Part shown: one piece after another, positions 28,053 through 36,830 of the stretch | Position numbering within the stretch: position 1 is the stretch's first letter | How the letters are laid out: the number at the start of each line of letters is the position of its first letter | Assembly (NCBI RefSeq): GCF_000194155.1 | Contig: NZ_GL877879.1 | Span: 203,244 to 267,243, forward strand | Direction: 5' to 3' | Length of the DNA stretch: 64,000 bases | Source: Saccharopolyspora spinosa NRRL 18395 | GTDB taxonomy: Bacteria > Actinomycetota > Actinomycetes > Mycobacteriales > Pseudonocardiaceae | Made by a program: the position numbers and the translations under genes | Notes under the pieces: model-generated | Told to the model about the DNA's origin: nothing | What the model saw: only the letters and a program-made list of their open reading frames with translations | The model's database searches: none

Positions 28053-28239
28053 AAACGCAGATCTCGCCGTCCTGTTGCGGCGAACCCAGTGGCTGCTCGA
28101 CGACCTCGCCTTCCAGGTCGGCGCGGGTCGTCGCGATGCCGACGACTTCGAGGCCGCAGCCACCGCACTCGACGAAATCTCCCTGCTGCTCAGGGAAACA
28201 TCCCCGACCGCGACCATCACCGAAAGGTCATCCGAATGA
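28042..28239 (+). CDS. Small helical protein, coupled to the next gene
   Basis: A 65-residue protein: MGTENADLAVLLRRTQWLLD, DLAFQVGAGRRDADDFEAAA, TALDEISLLLRETS. It is helical and acidic, and its stop overlaps the next start (ATGA). I recall similar short proteins near XRE/DUF397 loci in actinomycetes but cannot name a family. The overlap and codon use argue for a real gene. Confidence 0.6.
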   Translation: MGTENADLAVLLRRTQWLLDDLAFQVGAGRRDADDFEAAATALDEISLLLRETSPTATITERSSE

Positions 28240-28535
28240 TCACCATGCTCCCAGTCATCGTCGCAATAGCCGCCGTTGCCGCTTTCTTCGTCATCGCGAT
28301 GTACTGGAAGTCTGACCGCCCCCAACATGCCGGAGGCGGCGAAGGCGCCTTCACGGTCTGGCAGCTGATAGCCCACGTCGAAGCCGAGCGACATCAACGG
28401 GAACGAGGCGGCAGGCATCGCCTTCGCGAACCGGCCGATGCCCACGATCTGCCGCGAACCTCCACACAGGACGCTCTTGTCCGGCCTTCACCGGAGATCC
28501 AGCGCCGAATCGTCGAAGCCCTCCACCGCCTCTAA
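28236..28535 (+). CDS. Small single-span membrane protein
   Basis: A 99-residue protein with one N-terminal membrane helix (MITMLPVIVAIAAVAAFFVI) followed by a cytoplasmic helical part (FTVWQLIAHVEAERHQRERG) and an end PEIQRRIVEALHRL. The start ATG 28236 overlaps the stop of the preceding gene by 4 nt. Membrane anchoring plus a basic tail could make it a partner of the preceding acidic protein. Function unknown. Confidence 0.6.
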   Translation: MITMLPVIVAIAAVAAFFVIAMYWKSDRPQHAGGGEGAFTVWQLIAHVEAERHQRERGGRHRLREPADAHDLPRTSTQDALVRPSPEIQRRIVEALHRL

Positions 28536-28667
28536 CCCGCCCGAAACCTCGGGTCCGGAAGCCGACGCACCCCCGATCTCCGGCGCCGGGCCCCTGCGGG
28601 CCGGTCGGTGCGATCCCCTCCCCACGCACCGACCGGCCACCCCAAAAGTTCCGTCCCTGCTGCTCAG

Positions 28668-28730
28668 GGTGTGAAGCGAACGGACCGTTTGGGTCGTCTA
28701 CGGAGGTGAACAGGCCGTTCGCTTCACACC
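28668..28730. repeat. ~60-nt hairpin of the GAACGGACCGTTC family
   Basis: GGTGTGAAGCGAACGGACCG pairs with CGTTCGCTTCACACC at the other end; the loop includes GTCGTCTACGGAGGTG. It lies in the 317-nt gap 28536-28852 with no gene otherwise visible. The convergent genes on both sides suggest a bidirectional terminator. Confidence 0.75.
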
Positions 28731-28852
28731 GGTCGGCGAGGCAGAGCCAAGCCACTACCGCTGGGGCGGCCAGCGGAGCCGCCAGGCAAGAACACTGCCT
28801 CGATAGCGACCAAATCGAACGGCACCTGAGCAGCGGAAACGCGGAGGCCGGT

Positions 28853-29506
28853 TCAGGTGGTCCCGGCGATCGGCAGGCGGGCGCATTCGCGGCAGGCGCG
28901 GGCCGAGGAGGCCAGCATTGCGTGCGACGCGACCGTGAGCCCTCCCGCAAGCACGATCAGCGGCCAGACGCTGGCCAGGGGCATCGACGTGGCGAACGCG
29001 AGCGCGGCGAACGGCATCGCCACGCTGGCCGTGGTGCCCATCCAGCCGACCACGAGCGGGAGCCGATCCGGCACCGGCATCCAGCGGGTGAGCGCTCCGG
29101 TGGCGAACAGCGCCGTCGCGGCGAGCGTTCCCGCAGTTGTCGCGATAGCGGCCAGGATTTCGACCGCCGTCGGCAGCTGCCAGCCCCGGCTGTGGCCGAC
29201 CGTCCAGGTCAGGTACCAGCAGGCGACCAAGAACCCGACGGTGCGGATGAGCGCTCGGGCGGTGTGCCTGGTCTGGGCGATGGTCAGTTCCTGCTGGCAG
29301 CTTGGCACGAGCTCGACAGGTGTCCCGAATTCGCGCACCGCTGCCTGGAAAGCGCGCTGGTAGCGCAGGTCTTCGCCGGTGTGCGCCGCAACCGTTTCGA
29401 CGAGCCCGTCGCGGATTTCCTCGACCATCCGGGATTTCGCGCGTGCCGGGCCGTGCAGGGCGGCCGTCAGCTCGGCGACGTAGTCGTCGATGGGGTCGGC
29501 GTTCAT
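28853..29506 (-). CDS. Membrane protein with permease-prefix-like N-terminus, PadR-linked
   Basis: A 217-residue protein. The N-terminus (DDYVAELTAALHGPARAKSR, MVEEIRDGLVETVAAHTG, AFQAAVREFGTPVELVPSCQ) is the HAAS/permease-prefix-type helical domain often encoded with PadR regulators. Four or five membrane helices follow, from RTVGFLVACWYLTWTVGHSR on. It overlaps the PadR gene by 4 nt. Such pairs usually respond to envelope or antimicrobial stress; the specific role is not known. Confidence 0.8.
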   Translation of the reverse strand: MNADPIDDYVAELTAALHGPARAKSRMVEEIRDGLVETVAAHTGEDLRYQRAFQAAVREFGTPVELVPSCQQELTIAQTRHTARALIRTVGFLVACWYLTWTVGHSRGWQLPTAVEILAAIATTAGTLAATALFATGALTRWMPVPDRLPLVVGWMGTTASVAMPFAALAFATSMPLASVWPLIVLAGGLTVASHAMLASSARACRECARLPIAGTT

Positions 29507-29838
29507 GCGTTGCCCCGGGGCGACGGGTTGAGGACTGCGCCGATCGCGGTCGTGAACTCGTCCCAAGCCGTTCTCTCCTTGGCCAGGTTGCGCTGTCCGG
29601 TGTCGGTGAGCTCGTAGCAGCGCCGCCGCCGCTCGCCCACGGATTCCCAACTGCTGCGCAGCAATCCGAGTCGTTCGAGCCGGTTCAAGGCAGGGTAGAT
29701 CGTTCCCGTGCGCAGTTCCAGCGCTCCTCCGCTGCTGCGTTGGACCGCGGTGATGATCGCGTAGCCGTGCAGCGGACCGTTTTCGAGTACGGCCAGCAAC
29801 AGTCCGTCCAGGTGTCCCCGGACCGCATCCGCTCTCAT
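29503..29838 (-). CDS. PadR family transcriptional regulator
   Basis: A 111-residue winged-helix repressor: LLLAVLENGPLHGYAIITAV, ELRTGTIYPALNRLERLGLL and RRRCYELTDTGQRNL are the PadR core in order. It is the first gene of a two-gene unit with the membrane protein. A near-palindromic AT-rich stretch upstream (around 29868-29915, with ATGTTGGTAGACAACCTAT) may hold its operator. Confidence 0.92.
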   Translation of the reverse strand: MRADAVRGHLDGLLLAVLENGPLHGYAIITAVQRSSGGALELRTGTIYPALNRLERLGLLRSSWESVGERRRRCYELTDTGQRNLAKERTAWDEFTTAIGAVLNPSPRGNA

Positions 29839-29929
29839 AGGTTGACAGACTACGCAAGAATGTAGGCAGCAGCAGATAGATTGCCAATCGATATGTTGGT
29901 AGACAACCTATCTAGCTGAGAGGCCCGCG

Positions 29930-30376
29930 GTGACCAAGCTGCTGCTGTCCGTGCACGTCCTCGCGGCGATCCTGGTGATCGGTCCGATCGCCGTCGCCGC
30001 CTCGCTGTTCCCCCGCTACGCCCGGCAAGCGGCCGACGACGCCGGGCGAGCCGCCGGTGTCGCCGCCCTCCTGCACCGGATCTGCCGCGGCTACACCGTC
30101 GTCGGGATCGCGGTCCCGGTCTTCGGCATCGCCACCGGCGCCCAGCTCGGCGTCCTCACCGACCCGTGGCTGATCATCTCGCTCGTGCTGACCGCGATCG
30201 CCGCGGTGATCCTCGCGATGGGCATCCTGCCCGGCCAGAAGCGCATGCTCGGGGCGGCCCAGGACCTCCTCGCCACGGCCACCCGGTTGACGATGCTCAC
30301 CGGAATCTTCAACGTGCTCTGGGCGATCGTCGTGGTGCTCATGATCGTCCGCCCCGGCTCGACCACGGGGGCGTGA
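29930..30376 (+). CDS. Four-helix membrane protein (DUF2269-like)
   Basis: A 148-residue membrane protein with four predicted helices, beginning TKLLLSVHVLAAILVIGPIA after a GTG start. The conserved-looking LLxVHVLAAILVIGP start and a late helix FNVLWAIVVVLMIVRP resemble DUF2269-type proteins. Divergent from the PadR unit, so it may be a regulated target of that PadR. It overlaps the next gene by 4 nt (GTGA). Confidence 0.75.
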   Translation: MTKLLLSVHVLAAILVIGPIAVAASLFPRYARQAADDAGRAAGVAALLHRICRGYTVVGIAVPVFGIATGAQLGVLTDPWLIISLVLTAIAAVILAMGILPGQKRMLGAAQDLLATATRLTMLTGIFNVLWAIVVVLMIVRPGSTTGA

Positions 30377-30618
30377 CCGTGCGCGCATTGCGATTCGCGG
30401 CCGGCATCGAGGCCGCTTCCCTCGTGATCCTGCTGGTCAACCTCTTCACCGCGCACCTGCCTGCGATCACGTCGCTCGGCGGCCCGATCCACGGCACGGC
30501 CTATCTGGTCGTCATCGCGGCGACCTTCCTGGTCCCGGCCTCGCCGAGCGCCAGGTGGCTCGCCGTCATCCCGGGAATCGGCGGACTGCTCGCCCTCCGG
30601 CAATTTTCCCGCGCCTAG
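30373..30618 (+). CDS. Small DUF3817-like membrane protein
   Basis: An 81-residue protein starting at GTG 30373 in the stop of the preceding gene. It has about three short hydrophobic helices (LRFAAGIEAASLVILLVNLF, GPIHGTAYLVVIAATFLV, AVIPGIGGLLALRQF). HGTAYL and the length suggest a DUF3817/integral-membrane family member. It probably works with the co-translated upstream membrane protein. Confidence 0.7.
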   Translation: MTVRALRFAAGIEAASLVILLVNLFTAHLPAITSLGGPIHGTAYLVVIAATFLVPASPSARWLAVIPGIGGLLALRQFSRA

Positions 30619-30690
30619 CGAGGTGGCCGCGAACGTCCGCCGGGTTTGATCGCTTGGGGCAGGAGGATCCGGCGACGTGTTGTCCTCACT

Positions 30691-31314
30691 TCATTCGCCC
30701 GCCGCCCGAACGGGCTGTCGGAGGACGGTCTTCAGCTTGGCCGGCTCGGTTCGGCGGTGGTCGCTGAGGTAGATCTCGTGGTGGTGCCCAGACATTCGCA
30801 GGTCGTTGGCGGCGAGGTACCCGTGATGGAGCCTGGCGAGTGCCGGTCCTTCGTCGTCGAAGGGGCCGACGTGCAGGAGCTGAGCGCTGGTGCCTTCCTC
30901 CAGGGTCTCGCGGCGGATCTCGGCGATCGTGGGGAGGTTCTTCTTCGTCAGCGCTGCCTGTTTGGCCTCGTCGATGAGGCCGACGGTGATCCAGTCGGGC
31001 TGGCTGATGAGCATGCGCCAGTGCCAGGCGTCCTTGGTGCGGGCGGTGAACACTTCCGGGCGGTCGGACCACCACAGTCCTTCGAGCGGCCCGACGACGA
31101 AGTCCCGGCCGAGGGAGGTCTTGCTGGTGAACTTGATCGTGTAGGCGACGGCGTAGAGCGACTCGACGGCGCGGGCGTAGTCGGCGCTGGTGTTGGGGTC
31201 ACCGCAGCCGTCGATAGCGATGAACTGCTGCGCGGGCACGTCGACCAGCGCCCAGTCGGTGTTTTTCGGCGCGTAGCACTGCTTCAGTTCTCGTTTGACG
31301 TCAAAGCGGGTCAT
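30691..31314 (-). CDS. GyrI-like small-molecule-binding protein
   Basis: A 207-residue protein beginning TRFDVKRELKQCYAPKNTDW. Segments FIAIDGCGDPNTSADYARAVESLYAVAYTIKF-type and GRDFVVGPLEGLWWSDRPEV match the GyrI-like domain family in which these proteins bind small hydrophobic molecules. It overlaps the upstream PadR gene by 14 nt and is therefore co-expressed with it. A drug- or metabolite-sensing or sequestering role is inferred. Confidence 0.85.
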   Translation of the reverse strand: MTRFDVKRELKQCYAPKNTDWALVDVPAQQFIAIDGCGDPNTSADYARAVESLYAVAYTIKFTSKTSLGRDFVVGPLEGLWWSDRPEVFTARTKDAWHWRMLISQPDWITVGLIDEAKQAALTKKNLPTIAEIRRETLEEGTSAQLLHVGPFDDEGPALARLHHGYLAANDLRMSGHHHEIYLSDHRRTEPAKLKTVLRQPVRAAGE

Positions 31315-31876
31315 GGACGCCGGGCCTTCCTGGCGAGGGCTTGTCGGATTCGGCCGCCCGGTAGGCGGCCAGCCACTGCTGTTCGGCGGCCAGTTGGCCC
31401 AGCGCATAGTCGAAGATGGCGCGGACGAAACCGGGCGCGTCGGGTTGGGCGTCGCGGGCTGCGCCGACGGCGGCGATCTTCTCCGCCAGCGCTACGGCCC
31501 GCTGGTCGAGTGCGGCCCGGAAGCGCTCGCGCGGAACGACCGGCTGGTTGGCCAGACCGACCAGGATTGGCGGGAACACGGGCCGAAGTTCGGCCACCGC
31601 GGCCTCGGCCGCCTCCGCGCACGCCCGGCGCCCCTCGGCTGTTGGCCCGTACACCCGGCGGGCCTTTCCCCGGGCAGGTTGCGGCGCGTCGATCTCGGTG
31701 ATCAGCCCGCGGTCGCGGAGGCGGGCCAACAGGTAGTAGATCGAGCTGAAGCCGATCTCGGTCCACTCGCGCATGCCGCGGGTGCCGATGACTTCGTCCA
31801 GTTCGTAGCCGTGTCGCGGCTTCTCCACGAGCAGGCCGAGCAAAGTCAGCTCGGCGGACGTCAGGTTGGCAACCAC
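31301..31876 (-). CDS. PadR family transcriptional regulator (autoregulated)
   Basis: A 191-residue PadR protein: TSAELTLLGLLVEKPRHGYE, TEIGFSSIYYLLARLRDRGL, RRVYGPTAEGRRAC form the winged helix, followed by the C-terminal dimerisation helices of subfamily 2. GTG 31876 lies at the edge of a perfect 30-bp palindrome that also holds a TAGAAT -10-like hexamer seven nt before the start, so the mRNA may be leaderless and the repressor likely blocks its own promoter. The GyrI-like gene follows in the same unit. Confidence 0.92.
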   Translation of the reverse strand: MVANLTSAELTLLGLLVEKPRHGYELDEVIGTRGMREWTEIGFSSIYYLLARLRDRGLITEIDAPQPARGKARRVYGPTAEGRRACAEAAEAAVAELRPVFPPILVGLANQPVVPRERFRAALDQRAVALAEKIAAVGAARDAQPDAPGFVRAIFDYALGQLAAEQQWLAAYRAAESDKPSPGRPGVHDPL

Positions 31877-31905
31877 GGTTCTATTCTAGTACTAGAATAG
31901 AACCG
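31876..31905. promoter_or_regulatory. Perfect 30-bp palindromic operator of the PadR/GyrI unit
   Basis: CGGTTCTATTCTAGT is followed immediately by its exact reverse complement. It abuts the PadR GTG start and contains the likely -10 (TAGAAT on the minus strand). AT-rich against a GC-rich background, it is the clearest operator in the window. Confidence 0.85.
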
Positions 31906-32091
31906 CGTGTCGAGCGCGATAACCCGCAAGGTGGTTGTCGTCGCTTATCGCGAAGCTGCGCATGGGGGCAGAACTGGGCCTCGACGGGCTTGCCCATGAG
32001 ACCTTGGCCGAGGATAACTCGCCCCTGTTCCTCTTGCGCTCGCGGTCACTGAGCTGCGGAAACGAAAAACGATATTGCGCGGAGGTGGTCG

Positions 32092-32715
32092 TCAGAACAC
32101 CGGTTCGCCCCAGGTCTCGGTGAAGACCAGCTCGGACAGCGGCTTTCGGATCCTCGGCCGCAACTCCTTCTCCTGCAGCCGCTCCGGCATGCCGTCCAGC
32201 GTGCCCAGGCTGCCGACCGCGACAGCGACGATCGGCTCGAACTCGGCCGGAATCCCGAACTCGGCACGCGCGGCGTCCCGGTCGAAGCCCGCCATCTGGT
32301 GCGCGTGCAGGCCCTCCGCGACGGCCTGCAACACCAGGTTCTCGGTCGCCAGCGCCAGCCCGTACTCGCCGTAGGGCATCGGCTCGCCGCCCTCGTCGAC
32401 CACGCGCGCAACGCCGATCGCCAGCGCTGCGGCCTTGCTCGTCCAGCCCTTGTTGCCGCGCGACAACGTGCCGTGGATCCGGTCGAAGGTCGCCTCGCCC
32501 CGGCGCGCGGCGATGTACCGGGCGGGCTGGGTGTTGCCCCACGAAGGAGCCCACCGGGCCGCCTCGAACAACGCGGTGAACTGCCGGTCGGTCACCGCCG
32601 CATCCGGGTCCAACGCGCGCGGGCTCCACCGCTCGGCCAGCAGCGGGTGCAGCGGTACAGAAGTCTCCGCGGGCTTGCTCGCCGGAACTTCGACTGCGTA
32701 TTCCTCGGCGGTCAC
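32092..32715 (-). CDS. Nitroreductase family protein
   Basis: A 207-residue FMN-dependent oxidoreductase. LLAERWSPRALDPDAAVTDR is the N-terminal FMN phosphate motif (RWSPRA), RWAPSWGNTQPARYI is the nitroreductase SSxNxQPW-type loop, and the C-terminal part has AVAVGSLGTLDGMPERLQE. The length fits the family. It would reduce quinones, nitro compounds or similar acceptors with NAD(P)H. It is upstream of no obvious operon partner; a 187-nt AT-richer strip on its 3' side contains a CGCGATAA/TTATCGCG hairpin. Confidence 0.9.
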   Translation of the reverse strand: MTAEEYAVEVPASKPAETSVPLHPLLAERWSPRALDPDAAVTDRQFTALFEAARWAPSWGNTQPARYIAARRGEATFDRIHGTLSRGNKGWTSKAAALAIGVARVVDEGGEPMPYGEYGLALATENLVLQAVAEGLHAHQMAGFDRDAARAEFGIPAEFEPIVAVAVGSLGTLDGMPERLQEKELRPRIRKPLSELVFTETWGEPVF

Positions 32716-32772
32716 GAGTACCTCCAGGGTTGCTTGCTGGCGAGTCTGGCGACCGAAGCCACCGGTTGTCCA

Positions 32773-34014
32773 TCAGATCGCGTACTGCCACGCCGTCAGC
32801 GAGTAGGCACCGAACCACGAACCGAAGAACACCAGCAGCACCGCAGTGGTCACCGCCGTAGTCGTCCGCCGTCGCGACAACCCGATCGCAACCGGGATGA
32901 GCAGCGGGAACGCGGGCAACATCAGGCGGACCTTGGAGTACATCAACCCGTCGGAGCCCAGGTCCAGCACCACCACAGCGGCGGCGAACGCCACCAGCGG
33001 CCACGGCATCCGCTGCCGCACGCACAGCACCAGCAGCACCAGCGCGGCCAGCACTATCCACACCGTGAACGTCTCCAGCACGGACCGGTTCCCGGTCAGG
33101 GTCTTGATCACGAACGTCAAGGTGGCCTTGCCGCCGTCGAACGCCGACGACCAACCCCGCTGCTGGAGCTCGAAGTACCCGGTGAGGTTGCTCGTCTGCA
33201 GCCCGACCCAGCCGATGTAGAGCAGCATCCCGGCCGGTGCGAGCACGATCGCCAACCACGGGCGCCAGGTCTCCCGGCGGCGCACGATGGCGACCAGCGC
33301 CGCCAGCCCGACGACCGCGATCAGCGCCGCAGCCGTCGGCCGCACGAGCCCGGCGCCAGCGCAGCACAGGCCCGCGAGCAGCCAGTTCCGCTCGACGACC
33401 CCGATCAGCGCCCAGACCGCCAACGCGCAGAACAGCGCCTCGGAATACGCCATCGACAGCACCACGGACATCGGAGCCGCCGCGAACAGCACGACCAGCA
33501 GCAACCCGACCCCGTCCGAGCCGCCGATCCGACGCCCCAACCGAGCCAGGCCGTACGCGGCGACGACACCGCAGCCCAGGCTCGCGATGACCGCCGCGCC
33601 GGTGACGCTGACCCCCGGGATCCACGACAGGGCCATGATCAGCAGCGGGTAGCCGGGGAAGAACGCCAACGGCGTCTCGGGGTAGCGGTGCCCGAAGCCG
33701 TCCACCATGTTCCGGTCCACGCCGCCGTAGCCGTGCGCGGCGATCTCCAGGTACCACTGACCGTCCCAAGCCCGCAGGTTGTCGACCAGCGCTTCGTCGT
33801 TGGCGGCCGACAGCCACGCCAGCACCAGCAACCCGACCAGCCGGATTGCGAGGTAAACCACAGCCGGGCCCAAAGCGATGATCAGCCGGTGCCCTCGAGA
33901 TGATCCCCCGCGCAGCCGGTCCAGCAACCCCGGTTCCGGTTGTTTCCGCTGCGTAGCCGCGGTGTTTCCGATGTCCCCCAGGGGTGGATCGATCGCTCCT
34001 GGAGTGGTGGACAA
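32773..34014 (-). CDS. Membrane mannosyltransferase-like protein (PIG-V/GT-C type)
   Basis: A 413-residue polytopic protein with about ten helices. After a polar start, helix 1 ([20 protein letters not shown]) is followed by an extracytoplasmic loop with [19 protein letters not shown]; the acidic WDGxWY motif is typical of GT-C mannosyltransferases that use polyprenyl-linked sugars. [17 protein letters not shown] is the second conserved loop (FFPxYP). It probably glycosylates lipids or wall polymers on the outer face. It is divergent from ask. Confidence 0.85.
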   Translation of the reverse strand: MSTTPGAIDPPLGDIGNTAATQRKQPEPGLLDRLRGGSSRGHRLIIALGPAVVYLAIRLVGLLVLAWLSAANDEALVDNLRAWDGQWYLEIAAHGYGGVDRNMVDGFGHRYPETPLAFFPGYPLLIMALSWIPGVSVTGAAVIASLGCGVVAAYGLARLGRRIGGSDGVGLLLVVLFAAAPMSVVLSMAYSEALFCALAVWALIGVVERNWLLAGLCCAGAGLVRPTAAALIAVVGLAALVAIVRRRETWRPWLAIVLAPAGMLLYIGWVGLQTSNLTGYFELQQRGWSSAFDGGKATLTFVIKTLTGNRSVLETFTVWIVLAALVLLVLCVRQRMPWPLVAFAAAVVVLDLGSDGLMYSKVRLMLPAFPLLIPVAIGLSRRRTTTAVTTAVLLVFFGSWFGAYSLTAWQYAI

Positions 34015-34097
34015 CCCGGTCCTCCGCTCTTGTCGACAATCGCGTCCAACAGGGTAGTAGCGCGTTCCGGGGTTGGGGTCGGGCGGTGTCAGTTCGG

Positions 34098-34193
34098 TAG
34101 GCTAGTCCGGCAGCGGAGCGACCTGGTAGGAGGCCGTTTCGGCCCGGTGGGCCGACGCTGCCACCTACCCGGTCGCGGGGCCCTCCGGCCCGC
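34098..34193 (+). promoter_or_regulatory. Promoter and structured 5' leader of ask-asd
   Basis: TAGGCT (34098-34103) is a likely -10. The predicted transcript then begins near a strong hairpin: GCGACC-T-GGTAGG (34118-34130) pairs with CCTACC-C-GGTCGC (34164-34176), with an inner GGCCGTTTCGGCC stem. A second hairpin GCGGGGCC-CTCC-GGCCCGC (34175-34193) shares its first two bases with the end of the first. About 95 nt of mostly unstructured leader follow before the ask start. This could be a cis-regulatory RNA for the aspartate pathway; I know of no named family that matches. Confidence 0.5.
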
Positions 34194-34287
34194 CACGCGG
34201 TGTGCCGGGGCTCCTTCGTCCACTCGGTGTCAGTGCGGGGACAACCCGCGCCCGGGACGACCGCACGGTCGAGGAGGTTTGTTTCAC

Positions 34288-35542
34288 GTGGCGCTCGTCG
34301 TCCAGAAGTACGGCGGTTCCTCACTCGAAAGTGCTGATCGCATCAAACGGGTCGCCGAACGCATCGTTGAGACCCGCAAGGCGGGCAACGATGTCGTCGT
34401 CGTGTGCTCTGCGATGGGTGACACCACAGACGAGCTGCTCGACCTCGCCAAACAGGTCAACCCGGCTCCGCCGGAGCGGGAACTCGACATGCTGCTGACC
34501 GCCGGGGAGCGGATCTCCAACGCGCTGGTCGCGATGGCGATCGAGTCGCTCGGCGCGGAGGCCCGCTCGTTCTCCGGTTCGCAGGCCGGTGTGATCACGA
34601 CCTCGGCGCACCAGAACGCGCGGATCATCGACGTCAGCCCGGGCCGGGTGCAGGAGGCGCTGGAGCAGGGCCAGGTCGTCCTGGTCGCCGGCTTCCAGGG
34701 CGTCTCCCAGGACACCAAGGACATCACGACGCTCCTCAGACACCACGGCGGTCGCCGTGGCTGCCGCGATGAACGCCGACGTGTGCGAGATCTACACCGA
34801 CGTCGACGGCGTGTACACGGCCGATCCACGCATCGTGCCCAACGCCAAGCACCTGGAGCGCATCACCTACGAGGAGATGCTCGAAATGGCGGCCACCGGA
34901 GCGAAGGTGCTGCACCTGCGCGCCGTCGAGTACGCACGCCGCTACAGCGTGCCGCTGCACGTCCGCTCTTCCTACTCACCCAAGCCCGGAACGATCGTGT
35001 CCGGCTCAGTGGAGGACCTTTCCGTGGAACAGGCGATGATCACCGGCGTCTCGCACGACCGGTCGGAGGCGAAGGTCACCGTGCGCGGTGTGCCCGACAA
35101 CCCCGGAGTCGCGGGGCGGATCTTCCGCGTGGTCGCCGACGCCGAGATCGACATCGACATGGTGTTGCAGAACGTCTCCAGCACCGCTTCCGGGCTGACC
35201 GACATCACCTTCACGGTGGCGCGCAGCAACGGCGCGGTGGCGGTCGCCGAGCTGGAGAAGATCAAGGACGAGGTCGGCTTCGAGCAGGTCGTCTACGACG
35301 ACCAGGTGGGCAAGGTCTCGCTGGTCGGCGCCGGGATGCGGTCGCACCCGGGCGTCACCGCGACGTTCTGCGAGGCGCTGTCCAACGCCGGGGTGAACAT
35401 CGACATCATCAACACCTCGGAGATCCGGATTTCGGTGCTGATCCGCGACACCCAGCTCGACGACGCGGTGAGCGCCCTGCACGACGCGTTCGAGCTCGGT
35501 GGCGACGAGGAAGCCGTGGTTTACGCAGGGAGTGGCCGCTGA
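34288..35542 (+). CDS. ask: Aspartokinase, reading frame broken by an apparent 11-nt gap
   Basis: Aspartokinase phosphorylates aspartate, the first step to lysine, diaminopimelate, threonine and methionine. GTG 34288 follows GAGGAGG. The N-terminal kinase motif [20 protein letters not shown] and [20 protein letters not shown] are intact up to QDTKDITTL (34734). The next bases give LRHHGG, while [20 protein letters not shown] continues in another frame to 35542. The conserved [12 protein letters not shown] block would need 11 more nt between 34734 and 34735. Two ACT domains ([20 protein letters not shown] and [18 protein letters not shown]) are intact. An internal start near 35025 could still yield the regulatory beta subunit known in actinobacteria. 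A sequence error is a serious possibility because the pathway is essential. Confidence 0.85.
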
Positions 35543-36609
35543 TGGCCCAGGAGAAGAAGACACCGACGCTGGCGATCGTGGGTGCGACCGGCACGGTCGG
35601 CACCGTCATGATCGACATCATCAATCGCCGCGAGTCGGTGCCGTGGGGCGAGATCCGGCTGATCGCCTCGGCCCGGTCCGCCGGCAAGAAGATCACCGTG
35701 CGCGGCGAGGAGCTCACCGTCGTCGAGCTCGCGCCGGAGGCGTTCGACGGCGTGGACATCGCGCTGTTCGACGTGCCGGACGAGATCTCCGCGCAGTGGG
35801 CACCGGTGGCCGCCGAGCGCGGCGCGATCGCGGTGGACAACTCGGGCGCGTTCCGGATGGATCCCGACGTGCCGCTGGTGGTGCCGGAGGTCAACCCGGC
35901 GAAGGTCCACGAGCGTCCAAAGGGGATCATCGCGAACCCCAACTGCACGACGCTGTCCATGATGGCCGCGCTGGGCGCGCTGCACCGCGAATTCGGCCTC
36001 CGCGAGCTGGTGGTCTCGTCCTACCAGGCGGCTTCGGGCGCCGGGCAGGAAGGCATCGACCGGCTGTACGCGGAGATCGCGGCGGTGGCCGGCAAGGGAG
36101 TCGGCTCGCGGGCTGGCGACGTCGCCGAGGCGCTGGCCGCGGCCGGGCTGCCGGAGGAGACGCCGTTCAAGGCGCCGCTGGCGCTCAACGTGGTGCCGTG
36201 GGCCGGTTCGCGCAAGGACGACGGCTGGACCTCGGAGGAGCTGAAGGTCCGCAACGAGTCCCGCAAGATCCTCGGCATCCCGGACCTGAAGGTGTCCGCG
36301 ACCTGCGTGCGGGTGCCGGTGGTGACCACGCACTCGCTGGCGGTGCACGCCGCCTTCGAGCGCGAGGTGACCGTCGAGCAGGCGCACCGCGTGTTCGAGG
36401 CGCAGCCGACGATCGTGCTGCAAGACGACCACGACAAGGGCGTGTTCCCGACCCCGGCGGGTGTGGTCGGCGGCGACCCGACCTACGTGGGCCGGGTCCG
36501 GCAGGCGCTGGACTTCCCGAACACGCTGGACTTCTTCGTCTGCGGTGACAACCTCCGCAAGGGCGCGGCGCTCAACACCTACGAGATCGCCGAAACTCTG
36601 GCGAACTGA
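35542..36609 (+). CDS. asd: Aspartate-semialdehyde dehydrogenase
   Basis: A 355-residue NADPH enzyme, second step of the aspartate pathway. The ATG overlaps the ask stop (TGATG), so the two are coupled. The Rossmann motif [16 protein letters not shown], the active-site Cys in [15 protein letters not shown], the [10 protein letters not shown] segment and the late His/Arg region [20 protein letters not shown] are all present. Full length for the family. A strong terminator hairpin follows. Confidence 0.97.
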   Translation: MAQEKKTPTLAIVGATGTVGTVMIDIINRRESVPWGEIRLIASARSAGKKITVRGEELTVVELAPEAFDGVDIALFDVPDEISAQWAPVAAERGAIAVDNSGAFRMDPDVPLVVPEVNPAKVHERPKGIIANPNCTTLSMMAALGALHREFGLRELVVSSYQAASGAGQEGIDRLYAEIAAVAGKGVGSRAGDVAEALAAAGLPEETPFKAPLALNVVPWAGSRKDDGWTSEELKVRNESRKILGIPDLKVSATCVRVPVVTTHSLAVHAAFEREVTVEQAHRVFEAQPTIVLQDDHDKGVFPTPAGVVGGDPTYVGRVRQALDFPNTLDFFVCGDNLRKGAALNTYEIAETLAN

Positions 36610-36637
36610 CCCACACTCCAAAGTGGATCTTAGTCGA

Positions 36638-36677
36638 GTGAAGGGCACCTTTGGCCAACGTCAAAGGTGCCCTTCAC
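36638..36677 (+). terminator. Terminator of ask-asd
   Basis: GTGAAGGGCACCTTTG (36638-36653) pairs perfectly with CAAAGGTGCCCTTCAC (36662-36677) around an 8-nt loop, 28 nt after the asd stop. There is no U tract, as is usual in high-GC actinobacteria. Confidence 0.8.
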
Positions 36678-36830
36678 GCATGACCTGATCGGGTCGGGCG
36701 GAGCCAAAAGTAGTTCCCCGTTCAGTTACGGTTCGCGGCGACTTCTGGTTCGGATAGACCACATTGGGCAAGCTCCAGCGCCGAGCGCCTTTCCGCTCCG
36801 ATGCGGGCGTGCGCGTTTTGGAGGAACCTG

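Noticed and set aside
34098..34193. Lysine riboswitch upstream of ask
   Set aside because: The characteristic conserved core and five-helix junction are not seen; only two GC-rich hairpins are evident.
33940..36609. One 889-residue frame apparently fusing aspartokinase and asd
   Set aside because: After 34734 the aspartokinase code moves to another frame and returns to this one only at the asd ATG; the long frame is an accident of the 11-nt gap.
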